64,000 nt of DNA from Mucilaginibacter gracilis. GTDB lineage: Bacteria; Bacteroidota; Bacteroidia; Sphingobacteriales; Sphingobacteriaceae. A model generated the notes under the pieces. The model did no database searches, had not been told where the DNA came from, and saw nothing but the letters and a program-made list of their open reading frames with translations. Location of the stretch: NCBI RefSeq assembly GCF_003633615.1, contig NZ_RBKU01000001.1, forward strand, positions 4,092,001 to 4,156,000. The letters are read 5' to 3'. Within the stretch, counting starts at the first letter, position 1. Every line of letters begins with the position of its first letter. Positions 37,955 to 45,809 of this stretch are shown here, piece by piece. Both the position numbers and the translations under genes were made by a program.

Positions 37955-40387
37955 CTACTTATCAGTATCCTTGTGATGTTTGTTTAAGCTAATCTTAACT
38001 TTACCTGTCTCTTCATCGGTTTTAGCCAGTAAATGGATAACAATTCCTTTAAAGCGTTTCTTTTGCAATTCTTGCTTATCGGTAATGGTGCTGTCGCCCT
38101 TGGGGTTACGTAACGGAATATCGAGGGCTATATTGGTCCCTTTGTTTAAGCCGTAAGTGCCTGCCACGTCCATATTCAAAACGCTCGAACTGATCTGCAT
38201 CGGGCTGATCTCTATCTTTTCGCCTTTAATTGCAAATTTGGCATCCAGTTTAGGTATCCTGATGTTTTTCAGGTCGCGGAAGGGGAAGGCAAACTTGCCC
38301 ACGCTAACCAGCGGTTTAAAATTAACAAGGGCCGCGTTTGTTAAGCTAATATTTAGGTTACCGTTAATCGATTTGCCAATTAACGAGGCATTATTATCCA
38401 TAATACCCGTAATTTGAGTTTTGGCAGATAAAGTACCTCTCAAATTATCGGAAGTAAAATCCTTCATCCCGAAATTATTAAACGACTCAAAAAATTCCTG
38501 CACGTTTACATTATGAACAGTAGTGTTAAGGTTCAAACCGTTACGGGCACCGCTTTTTTTGATGCCCCCATTTAGGCTCAATGATCCGCCTGCGGTTTTT
38601 AATCCCACGTTTTGTATTGCTACTCCATTTGGCGATGTAAGCAGGTCGGCCTTTACATTGGTGGCCAAAAATTTATTATAATGTAATTTAGCCACTTCCA
38701 GGTGCATTTTGGCGCTGCCCTTTTGTAATACGTTGCTCAGTTGGTCAATGGCATTGCCGCTGTTTTTGGTTTTTTGGTTGCTGGCCCCATTGCCGCCAAG
38801 CACGCCTAAAAATTCGCCAAGGTACATTTGCGGGCTGCTGATGTTCCAGGTTAGTAAAATCTTTTCGGGCGAATTATAGTACAGGTTGAGGAAATTGTTA
38901 ACGCGGCCATTCATAAACACAATACTGCGCCCGGTTTGCAGCCTTATGTTGCTTAAAATTAAATTGTCGCCCTCAAAATTAAGTGTTAGCGAGGTATTGT
39001 TTAATTTAAGATTACTCGGAAGGTAATAAATATCGGTATTTTTAAAACTGATGCTGCCGGCAACTGTGGGTTTGTTAATACGGTAATCAACAATATCTGC
39101 CTTGTAGCGCAAATTTATGTTTGCGCTGCCTTTGCTAAATTTAGCAATTTTGGCACCTAATAAATAATTAAGGTTAGCCACCGGAAAGTTAGCACTAAAA
39201 TTACCTGTGGCAATGGGTTTGTTAAGGTTAATAATGTTACCGGTATCTATTTTAAAGGGCAGGTGCTGGTAGCTGCCTGTCATACCAATCAGCCTGATAA
39301 CGGAGTTCGAGTCAGACAATCCTTTTCCTTTTTTGTAATTATTGGTAAATACACCATCAAAGCTGCAATCATCTATTGTACTTCCGGGGATAGTAACGGT
39401 GTTGTTTTTAACCTTTGCGGTAATATATAAATAAGGGTCGCCACCGCTAAAGCTACCCGATATAATTGCCTTTACGGCTATGGGTTTGGCCATATTAAAC
39501 TGATTGAGCTTTACGGCAATATTTTGTGCAAGCAGTGCAGAGGCGTGCTGCCATAGTAATTCGTTGCAGTAGATATGGAACAAAAAGGTGGCCGCCGGTT
39601 TTCCGGTTTCAAAAACCGCGCTGATTTGGAATGGATCGTCGCCTATGGCAAGCCTGTCCGTCTGCACATTTATTTTACCGTTTTCCGCGTTAAATCCGGC
39701 AGTGAAGTTACCTTCCAAAGCTTTGTTTTTTATAAAGCTGCCGTTTTGGGTACTAAAGGCCATACTTTTAGCTGTTATATCCATATGGAAAGCGGCGTAC
39801 CAGCCCGAATCCGGATAGCGCATTTTTCCGTCGATGTTGTTAATCACAAAATCAAACAGTTTCCTGGCTCTTTGGTCGTCAACCTTGAAGCCCACGTTGG
39901 TAAGGCTGAATTGGCCGATTTGAGCCGGAGACTCATTTTTGGACGATTTGTTATCTGTTTTTTTTGGTCCCTTTTTAAACAATGAGGTATTGCTGTAGCC
40001 CGTGCTATCGGTATATAAATCGATTGAGGCATTGCTAATTGCCAGATGGTTAATTGCGATGGTGCCGGTAAGCAGGTTGGCGGTATTTACCGATAGGTCA
40101 AAATTCTTAGCGTCGAGCAAGGTATGATGATGCTCATTAAAGCGTTTATCGCGGATCAGTACGTTTTCCAGGCCAAGAGATATATTAGGGAACCTTTTAA
40201 AAAACATGGGGTGCATATTGCCTATAATAACCGTACCATCAACACTTTTGTTAAGTTCGGTATTAACCATTTTTAAAAATTTATCTTTCCGCAAGGTTAT
40301 ATAGGCAAAAGCCGCAACTATTAATAATGCAATTACCAATATAAGGCTGCCTACAATTTTGAGTATGGTTTTTAACAATGCTGGCAT
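37955..40387 (-). CDS. AsmA-family envelope protein
   Basis: 810 residues. A single N-terminal transmembrane helix (LLKTILKIVGSLILVIALLIVAAFAYI) is followed by a long beta-rich periplasmic body. The AsmA N-terminal domain is seen in MVNTELNKSVDGTVIIGNMHPMFFKRFPNISLGLENVLI and the C-terminal AsmA domain in the region with FESFNNFGMKDFTSDNLRGTLSAKTQITG. AsmA-like proteins are bridge-type lipid-transport or outer-membrane homeostasis factors. It is convergent with the barrel protein, 62 bases apart, and divergent from the FixL-like kinase. Confidence 0.85.
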   Translation of the reverse strand: MPALLKTILKIVGSLILVIALLIVAAFAYITLRKDKFLKMVNTELNKSVDGTVIIGNMHPMFFKRFPNISLGLENVLIRDKRFNEHHHTLLDAKNFDLSVNTANLLTGTIAINHLAISNASIDLYTDSTGYSNTSLFKKGPKKTDNKSSKNESPAQIGQFSLTNVGFKVDDQRARKLFDFVINNIDGKMRYPDSGWYAAFHMDITAKSMAFSTQNGSFIKNKALEGNFTAGFNAENGKINVQTDRLAIGDDPFQISAVFETGKPAATFLFHIYCNELLWQHASALLAQNIAVKLNQFNMAKPIAVKAIISGSFSGGDPYLYITAKVKNNTVTIPGSTIDDCSFDGVFTNNYKKGKGLSDSNSVIRLIGMTGSYQHLPFKIDTGNIINLNKPIATGNFSANFPVANLNYLLGAKIAKFSKGSANINLRYKADIVDYRINKPTVAGSISFKNTDIYYLPSNLKLNNTSLTLNFEGDNLILSNIRLQTGRSIVFMNGRVNNFLNLYYNSPEKILLTWNISSPQMYLGEFLGVLGGNGASNQKTKNSGNAIDQLSNVLQKGSAKMHLEVAKLHYNKFLATNVKADLLTSPNGVAIQNVGLKTAGGSLSLNGGIKKSGARNGLNLNTTVHNVNVQEFFESFNNFGMKDFTSDNLRGTLSAKTQITGIMDNNASLIGKSINGNLNISLTNAALVNFKPLVSVGKFAFPFRDLKNIRIPKLDAKFAIKGEKIEISPMQISSSVLNMDVAGTYGLNKGTNIALDIPLRNPKGDSTITDKQELQKKRFKGIVIHLLAKTDEETGKVKISLNKHHKDTDK

Positions 40388-40643
40388 AGGTTTTTAAGGT
40401 AAAATATCCGATTATTACTTTTTGTTTTGATTATTACATCAATTAAACCCTTTTTGCTTATAACACTGCCCTAATTTTAAGTAAGCGGCCAGCAAGAGCT
40501 TATATCCCGAAAGGTGTTGCATAGGAGCCACTTTTTGCCGGTTATAATTTTTATGGCTTAATTTGCTTGTTAATTAATAAAAAATGTGTTTAACATCATT
40601 TTTTTAGTTGATAATAATTACATTTTGTTTGTAAATCATTGAT

Positions 40644-40666
40644 CATATTTGTGACGTCTGTCACAA
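40644..40666 (+). promoter_or_regulatory. CRP/FNR-type palindrome overlapping the fixL-like promoter
   Basis: TTGTGACGTCTGTCACAA (40649-40666) is a perfect palindrome apart from the four central bases. It overlaps a -7-like element, CATATTTG (40644-40651), and covers the predicted transcription start (about 40656). That position predicts repression, in contrast to the activating positions of the five other copies. Confidence 0.7.
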
Positions 40667-40685
40667 TTTGCCAGTAAAACTATCT

Positions 40686-41873
40686 ATGGAAAATGCAGCG
40701 CTGTTAAAAGCCATTATTGAAAACGCGATAGATGGTATAATTACTATTGATGACAGGGGTAAAATTGAAAGTATAAATCCGGCTGCATGTAAGTTATTTC
40801 AACGTTTACCCGAAGAAATAATTGGGGCAAATGTGGCCGTACTGATGCCTCCGCCAGATAGGGATTTGCACGATGAGTACATTAGCCGATACCGGCAAAC
40901 CGGTGTGCCGCATATTATAGGCATAGGGCGCGAAGTAAAAGGACTGCGTAAAGACGGTACTATATTTCCTTTCAGGCTGGGGGTGAGCGAGGTTCAGTAT
41001 TCCGGACGAAAAATATATACCGGTTTTATACACGATTTAACCCGCGAAAAAGAAGCCGAAGAAACATTAAAAGAATATGCCGCCCATCTGGAAGAACTGG
41101 TTGAGCATCGTACCCAATCCCTAAAAAAATCAGTATACGATTTGCAGCTTGCTAAGGAGGAAGTTAGTATGTCGCTTGAAAAGGAGAAAGAGCTTGGGCA
41201 GTTAAAAAGCCGCTTTGTTTCTATGGCTTCGCACGAGTTTCGCACGCCATTAAGTGCAGTACAGCTATCGGCATCGTTGATAGATAAGTATGCCGCCCCG
41301 TTTGATAATGTTAACATTACCAAGCATGTTTCAAAAATAAAAAATGCGGTTATCAACCTCACCACTATTTTAAACGATTTTTTGTCGTTAGAAAAACTGG
41401 AGGCCGGGAAAGTAGAGCCAACTTTTCATAATTTTGATTTGGTTAAACTATCCGAAGAGATTACCGAAGAAATGCAAATGATGGCAAAGCAAAATCAAAG
41501 CATTATCTATCAGCACACGGGTACCGCGGGTGTAATTAACCTGGATCCCAATTTGCTAAAAAACTGCGTAATTAACCTCATTGGCAATGCCATAAAATAT
41601 TCGGGCGAAAATACTTTTATCGAGTTCAACTCCGAAATCACACCATCCGGGTGTGTGATAACCATTAAAGATAACGGCATTGGAATACCGGAAGCGGATC
41701 AAAAACATTTGTTTGAGGCGTTTTTTAGAGCGCACAATACCGGCAATATCCCCGGTACGGGTTTGGGTTTAAATATTGTGGCCCGCTACGTTAATTTGAT
41801 GAAGGGAAAAGTTGATTTTAAGAGCGACGTAAATCAAGGTACATTATTTACAATTTCATTTCCAATAGCATGA
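40686..41873 (+). CDS. fixL: FixL-type heme-PAS oxygen-sensor histidine kinase
   Basis: 395 residues from ATG 40686; TTG 40668 would add six residues but nearly touches the operator. The PAS domain (1-120) keeps the FixL heme-pocket set in register: proximal His H62, R68, H76 and distal R82 (HDEYISRY, then PHIIGIGR), plus RKDGTIFPFRL and YTGFIHDLT. These correspond to H200, R206, H214 and R220 of Bradyrhizobium FixL. Then come a coiled coil, HisKA with H183 (SHEFRTPLS) and HATPase (NAIKYS, DNGIGIP, GTGLGLNI). No transmembrane segment, so it is a soluble oxygen sensor. The partner regulator overlaps its 3' end by four bases. Confidence 0.88.
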   Translation: MENAALLKAIIENAIDGIITIDDRGKIESINPAACKLFQRLPEEIIGANVAVLMPPPDRDLHDEYISRYRQTGVPHIIGIGREVKGLRKDGTIFPFRLGVSEVQYSGRKIYTGFIHDLTREKEAEETLKEYAAHLEELVEHRTQSLKKSVYDLQLAKEEVSMSLEKEKELGQLKSRFVSMASHEFRTPLSAVQLSASLIDKYAAPFDNVNITKHVSKIKNAVINLTTILNDFLSLEKLEAGKVEPTFHNFDLVKLSEEITEEMQMMAKQNQSIIYQHTGTAGVINLDPNLLKNCVINLIGNAIKYSGENTFIEFNSEITPSGCVITIKDNGIGIPEADQKHLFEAFFRAHNTGNIPGTGLGLNIVARYVNLMKGKVDFKSDVNQGTLFTISFPIA

Positions 41874-42922
41874 GTAAAAAGATACTGATAATTGAAGACA
41901 ATAATGACATACGCGACAATGTTGTTGAGATATTACAATTGGCCGGTTACGAAGTATTTGAAGCCAACAACGGCAAAACCGGGGTTGATTTAGCAACTAA
42001 AAGCCTGCCCGACCTAATTTTATGCGATATTATGATGCCCGAGTTAGACGGTTACGGGGTTTTATATATGCTGGGTAAAACTGCCGAAACGGCCGCAATA
42101 CCTTTTATATTTTTAACTGCTAAAGCCGAACGCCTTGATTTGCGGAAGGGTATGGAGATGGGCGCCGACGATTACCTTACCAAACCTTTTGATGATATGG
42201 ACTTATTAAATGCCATAGAAAGCCGTTTGAAAAAAAAGGAATTGCAGCATACGTTTTACAGCAAATCTTTGGATAATTTGGGTATGCTGGTTTCGAAAAA
42301 TAACGGGCTTGCCGAACTGAAAAAGATAATACAGGAACGTAAAAGCCGCCAGTTTGGTAAAAACCAGGTTATATATTACGAGGGCGATAAGGCTGGCGGG
42401 CTTTATATTGTATTAGCAGGCCGGGTAAAAACAATTAAACTGGCCGAAGATGGCCGGGAGTTAATGACCGGGATTTACGCTACCGACCATTATTTGGGTA
42501 TACACGCCATGCTGGCCAACGAGGCTTACAATGATACCGCCACAGCACTGGAAGATAGTACCCTGTGTTTGATACCTAAAGATTTGTTGGAGCCTTTGTT
42601 AAACCAGCACCCCGAAGTTGCCCGCGAGTTTATTAAATTGCTGGCTGCCGATATACGCGAAAAAGAAGAACAACTGTTACGGCTTGCCTATAACTCTGTA
42701 CGTAAACGTATGGCCGAGGCTGTACTGCGTTTGCACCACCAGCAAGCAAACCAATCCGAAAACTTTAAGATTAGCCGTGAAGATTTGGCCGCTATGGCCG
42801 GGATGGCCACCGAAACGGTTAGCCGCACACTATCAGACTTTAAAGAGGAGGGATTGATTGCTAAAAAGGGCAGTTCAATCACTGTATTGGACGAAAAACG
42901 CCTGTCGCGGATGAAAAACTGA
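41870..42922 (+). CDS. Response regulator: receiver fused to a CRP/FNR-type DNA-binding module
   Basis: 350 residues. The receiver is 1-120, with the acidic pair E9/D10, phosphoacceptor D53 (CDIMMPELDG) and YLTKPF. A cyclic-nucleotide-binding-like beta roll is at about 140-255 (QVIYYEGDKAGGLYIVLAGRVKTIKL). The C-terminal CRP/FNR helix-turn-helix is ISREDLAAMAGMATETVSRTLSDF, whose E-V-S-R recognition residues resemble FNR. There are only two cysteines and no N-terminal Fe-S cluster motif, so oxygen input must come from the partner kinase. It fuses what FixJ and FixK do separately in rhizobia. ATGA overlap with the kinase gene. Confidence 0.92.
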   Translation: MSKKILIIEDNNDIRDNVVEILQLAGYEVFEANNGKTGVDLATKSLPDLILCDIMMPELDGYGVLYMLGKTAETAAIPFIFLTAKAERLDLRKGMEMGADDYLTKPFDDMDLLNAIESRLKKKELQHTFYSKSLDNLGMLVSKNNGLAELKKIIQERKSRQFGKNQVIYYEGDKAGGLYIVLAGRVKTIKLAEDGRELMTGIYATDHYLGIHAMLANEAYNDTATALEDSTLCLIPKDLLEPLLNQHPEVAREFIKLLAADIREKEEQLLRLAYNSVRKRMAEAVLRLHHQQANQSENFKISREDLAAMAGMATETVSRTLSDFKEEGLIAKKGSSITVLDEKRLSRMKN

Positions 42923-42984
42923 TCCAAATCACTTTTCTTATTGATTTTTCTCATTCTGCGGATGCTGCCCAGAGCGTAATTTTG
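42919..42984 (+). promoter_or_regulatory. CRP/FNR-type site and promoter for the hemN operon
   Basis: CTGATCCAAATCAC (42919-42932) overlaps the stop codon of the regulator gene. TAATTTTG (42977-42984) matches TAnnTTTG exactly and begins 51.5 bp from the dyad centre, which predicts a start near 42990 and a 14-base leader. Confidence 0.7.
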
Positions 42985-43003
42985 TTTAAATAAAACTTTG
43001 CGC

Positions 43004-43450
43004 ATGAAAGCGGTAGCATACAGTATCAAACCCTTCGAAAAAGAACACCTGGCTAAAGCCAACCACAAAAAGCACGATATAACGCTAATTTCAAATCCGT
43101 TAAATTTGGATACCGTTGCCTACGCCAAGGGCAAATATGCAGTTATCGTTACGGCCGAAGACGACGTATTTAGTCCGGTTATTGAAAAACTTGCTGCAAT
43201 GGGTGTTCGGTTTATCGTTACGCGTACATTAAACACAGCGCATATTGATAAAGAAACCGCATCGCGCCTGGGTATCAAAATATCTAACGTGCCAATATTT
43301 ATATCCGAAAACGAAAAAGATATTGACGAGTTGCAGCGGGCAGCCTATCAAACCATTAAAAATCTCGATTTGTGGCAACAAAACAAATGTGTGGGCGATG
43401 CATGTGCCTGCGCCAACAGTTGCCGAACTAACCTAAACAACACAAAATAA
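43004..43450 (+). CDS. D-lactate-dehydrogenase-like N-terminal domain with cysteine-rich tail
   Basis: 148 residues from ATG 43004. Residues 1-120 resemble the first catalytic-domain segment of D-2-hydroxyacid dehydrogenases (SIKPFEKEHLAKANHKKHDITLI, then KLAAMGVRFIVTRTLNTAHIDKETASRLGIKISNVP). The NAD-binding domain and active-site His/Glu/Arg are absent; family members are about 330 residues. Instead it ends with a tail containing CVGDACACANSC, which could bind a metal or Fe-S cluster. It lies 11 bases before hemN and downstream of a CRP/FNR-type operator, so it is probably a low-oxygen protein without dehydrogenase activity. Function unknown. Confidence 0.75.
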   Translation: MKAVAYSIKPFEKEHLAKANHKKHDITLISNPLNLDTVAYAKGKYAVIVTAEDDVFSPVIEKLAAMGVRFIVTRTLNTAHIDKETASRLGIKISNVPIFISENEKDIDELQRAAYQTIKNLDLWQQNKCVGDACACANSCRTNLNNTK

Positions 43451-43461
43451 TTGTTAAGGTT

Positions 43462-44832
43462 ATGGCAATACTTTTGCAACAATTGGTTAATAAATACAAT
43501 ATAGCTGCTCCTCGTTATACCAGTTATCCTACTATGCCTTACTGGCACGTTGATGATTTTAATGTTTGGGAGTGGAAAAAATCGGTTTCGGTATCCTTTA
43601 AACAAAGCAATGCAAGTCAAGGTATTAGCGTGTACATCCACCTGCCTTTTTGCGAAAACCTTTGTACTTATTGCGGTTGTAATACACGTATTACAAAAAA
43701 CCATAATGTAGAAGTACCCTACATTCAAGCGGTATTGAAAGAGTGGGCCATGTACCTCAAAATATTTGACGAAACCCCAATAATAAGCGAATTGCACTTA
43801 GGTGGAGGCACGCCCACATTTTTTAGTCCGCAAAATTTGCATATGCTAATTAGCGGCATACTTGAAAATGCCACCGTACATGCTCAAGCCGAATTTAGCT
43901 TTGAGGGGCACCCGGCAAATACTACCGCCATCCATTTACAAACACTATATAACCTGGGTTTTAGACGGGTTAGTATCGGTATTCAAGATTTTGATGCAAC
44001 GGTGCAACTCATCATTAATCGCGAACAAAGTTTTGAGCAGGTATTAAATATAACAGCCGACGCCCGCCGTATTGGGTACACATCTATCAATTACGATTTA
44101 ATTTATGGCCTGCCGCTGCAAACGGTTGAAGGGCTAATTAATACGGTGCAAATGGTTACTGAATTGCGGCCAGACCGTATTGCATTTTATAGCTATGCCC
44201 ACGTGCCCTGGATAAAGCCCGGGCAGCGCAAGTTTACCGAGAACGACTTGCCCGATGCCAATCTCAAAAGAAAACTTTATGAGATAGGCCGCAGCCTTTT
44301 TGCAACCTATGGTTATCAAGAAATTGGTATGGATCATTTTGCCTTACCCGACGACGACCTTTGTATTGCCGAAGCAAATGGCAGCCTTAGCCGCAATTTT
44401 ATGGGCTATACCAGCCAGCATACGCAGTTGCTGGTGGGTTTGGGTGTATCGTCTATTAGCGATACGGGCAACGCCTTTGCCCAAAACGTAAAAATGGTTG
44501 AAGCTTATCTGGCTTATATTGATGATGATTTATTGCCCACTTTTAAAGGCCACTTTTTAACAAACGACGATCTGGTCATCAAAAAGCATATTTTAAATAT
44601 TATGTGCAAAGGCGAAACCACCTGGAACCACGATACCGAACCATGCCCTGCTTTGGAAGAAGGTATAAAACGCCTGGAAACCATAGCCCAGGATGGATTA
44701 ATTGTACTTAACCCTTCCGGATTAAAGGTGACACCGGTTGGCAAGCGCTTCCTCAGAAATATTTGTATGGCTATTGACGCCCGCTTATGGGCCCATCAAC
44801 CTACTACACAACTTTTTAGCATGTCTATATAA
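43462..44832 (+). CDS. hemN: Oxygen-independent coproporphyrinogen III oxidase
   Basis: Radical SAM enzyme that decarboxylates coproporphyrinogen III to protoporphyrinogen IX without oxygen, in the cytoplasm. 456 residues, the normal HemN length. The cluster motif is CENLCTYCGC (C64, C68, C71, with C73). The N-terminal APRYTSYPT and the C-terminal GLKVTPVGKRFLRNICMAID are HemN-specific rather than HemW-like. It supplies heme for the cbb3 oxidase when oxygen is low, which fits the shared operator motif. Second gene of the operon with the lactate-dehydrogenase-like protein. Confidence 0.95.
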   Translation: MAILLQQLVNKYNIAAPRYTSYPTMPYWHVDDFNVWEWKKSVSVSFKQSNASQGISVYIHLPFCENLCTYCGCNTRITKNHNVEVPYIQAVLKEWAMYLKIFDETPIISELHLGGGTPTFFSPQNLHMLISGILENATVHAQAEFSFEGHPANTTAIHLQTLYNLGFRRVSIGIQDFDATVQLIINREQSFEQVLNITADARRIGYTSINYDLIYGLPLQTVEGLINTVQMVTELRPDRIAFYSYAHVPWIKPGQRKFTENDLPDANLKRKLYEIGRSLFATYGYQEIGMDHFALPDDDLCIAEANGSLSRNFMGYTSQHTQLLVGLGVSSISDTGNAFAQNVKMVEAYLAYIDDDLLPTFKGHFLTNDDLVIKKHILNIMCKGETTWNHDTEPCPALEEGIKRLETIAQDGLIVLNPSGLKVTPVGKRFLRNICMAIDARLWAHQPTTQLFSMSI

Positions 44833-45020
44833 CCTTATTAGGGTTAATCCTCTTTACAGGTAAGCTTCATTGGTAAAAAGCTTCACCAACAACCAAATTT
44901 TAGCGCCGACTTTAAAAGAAAGGGTAGGCGCATTTGCTGTGCTGTGTATCTTCAACATCAGTTATCTGCTTTTAATTGATAGCTGTTTATAAACATTGGT
45001 GCTATAGTTATGTATAGCTA

Positions 45021-45085
45021 TAATAAATATCCCCTTTAAGCTATTAGTGCGTTGGCAGCTAATAGCTTAAAGGGGATATTTATTA
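45021..45085. terminator. Bidirectional terminator with 27-bp perfect stem
   Basis: The 27-base stem 45021-45047 is perfectly repeated inverted at 45059-45085 around an 11-base loop, between the convergent hemN and membrane-protein genes. The core is CCCCTTTAAGCTATTAG. An A run leads in and a T run leads out on both strands, as expected for a two-way intrinsic terminator. Confidence 0.8.
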
Positions 45086-45103
45086 AACAATGCTAGTGGC
45101 TAA

Positions 45104-45448
45104 CTACAGTATATAAACCAGTAACATAAGCACATGTATTGCTATACTTGCAGCAAACAGGGTAAGCGTTGTTCTGATATTTGAGCCGCCCATACCGGCT
45201 ATAAAATTTGCAAAAAATAATATAAGTGTTACCGCTAAAACGGCAATTGGCGCGTTAAAATAATACATTAACAAAGCCGGTATAGGTAAAAAAAGTACGC
45301 CCTGCGAAACAAGCGAAATTAAAAACCAAAGAGTTTTTTTTGGTGCCTGGCTATCGGCAAAGGCGAGCCATTTGGTCCATACCGAGGTGCCTGTTAAGCT
45401 GTTTATAGTTTGTTGTTTTAAGGGTGTTTTAGCTGCTAAAGTTGTCAT
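45104..45448 (-). CDS. Small membrane protein of unknown function, predicted low-oxygen regulon
   Basis: 114 residues with three hydrophobic helices (about 43-60, 62-82, 93-113) after a 40-residue N-terminal cytoplasmic segment. There is no signal peptide and no motif I recognise; the only notable feature is GMGGSNIRTT in the last loop. It has its own promoter region with a CRP/FNR-type palindrome and a candidate -7 element at exactly the spacing seen for ccoN, ccoI and hemN. It is therefore likely expressed under oxygen limitation, perhaps in respiratory membrane assembly. That role is inference from regulation only. Confidence 0.7.
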   Translation of the reverse strand: MTTLAAKTPLKQQTINSLTGTSVWTKWLAFADSQAPKKTLWFLISLVSQGVLFLPIPALLMYYFNAPIAVLAVTLILFFANFIAGMGGSNIRTTLTLFAASIAIHVLMLLVYIL

Positions 45449-45469
45449 GTTATTGTTGTTTTAATACAA

Positions 45470-45535
45470 CAAACGTCCGTATATAATTGGTTATGGGGTA
45501 TGACGGAGTACGCAAAAAAAGGTGATATAAATCAC
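45470..45535 (-). promoter_or_regulatory. CRP/FNR-type site and promoter for the 114-residue membrane protein
   Basis: GTGATATAAATCAC (45522-45535) has perfect arms GTGAT/ATCAC. On the minus strand GACGTTTG (45470-45477) lies 51.5 bp from the dyad centre and matches TAnnTTTG at all but the first base, predicting a leader of about 17 bases. Confidence 0.7.
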
Positions 45536-45809
45536 ATTTCGCGACGCTTTTAACGATTTCGATTAGAGCAATCATCAGCCTAATGTGCTAGAATAATTTT
45601 CTTAAACGCATTTATTTGCGTAATTGTTAAAAAAAGTATAACGATACAAGCAATTTATTTAAGTTAGTGGTGTTTTAATTTCGAAAAGCTCAAATTATAT
45701 TAACGTTAATATTAAAGCGAAATTAGGCTGTGCCCGTTAAATAATACTTAAATTTAATAACGGTAATTGCTATAGCCAATTTCCGTTATTAAGTGTATGG
45801 ACCAACAGA
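45536..45809 (+). promoter_or_regulatory. Gene-free region before the multi-PAS gene
   Basis: No gene seen. It holds a 16-bp perfect palindrome, ATATTAACGTTAATAT (45697-45712), and an imperfect dyad whose outer arms are AATAACGG (45756-45763) and CCGTTATT (45783-45790), with pairing AATTG/CAATT inside. Either could bind a regulator of the following gene. Confidence 0.4.

Noticed and set aside
39575..39985. 136-residue plus-strand open frame
   Set aside because: It lies wholly inside the AsmA-like gene on the opposite strand and has no domain features; a shadow frame.
45697..45712. 16-bp palindrome ATATTAACGTTAATAT as a further member of the low-oxygen operator set
   Set aside because: It lacks the TGAY/RTCA core. 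It may bind some other protein, so I list it only as part of the gene-free region.
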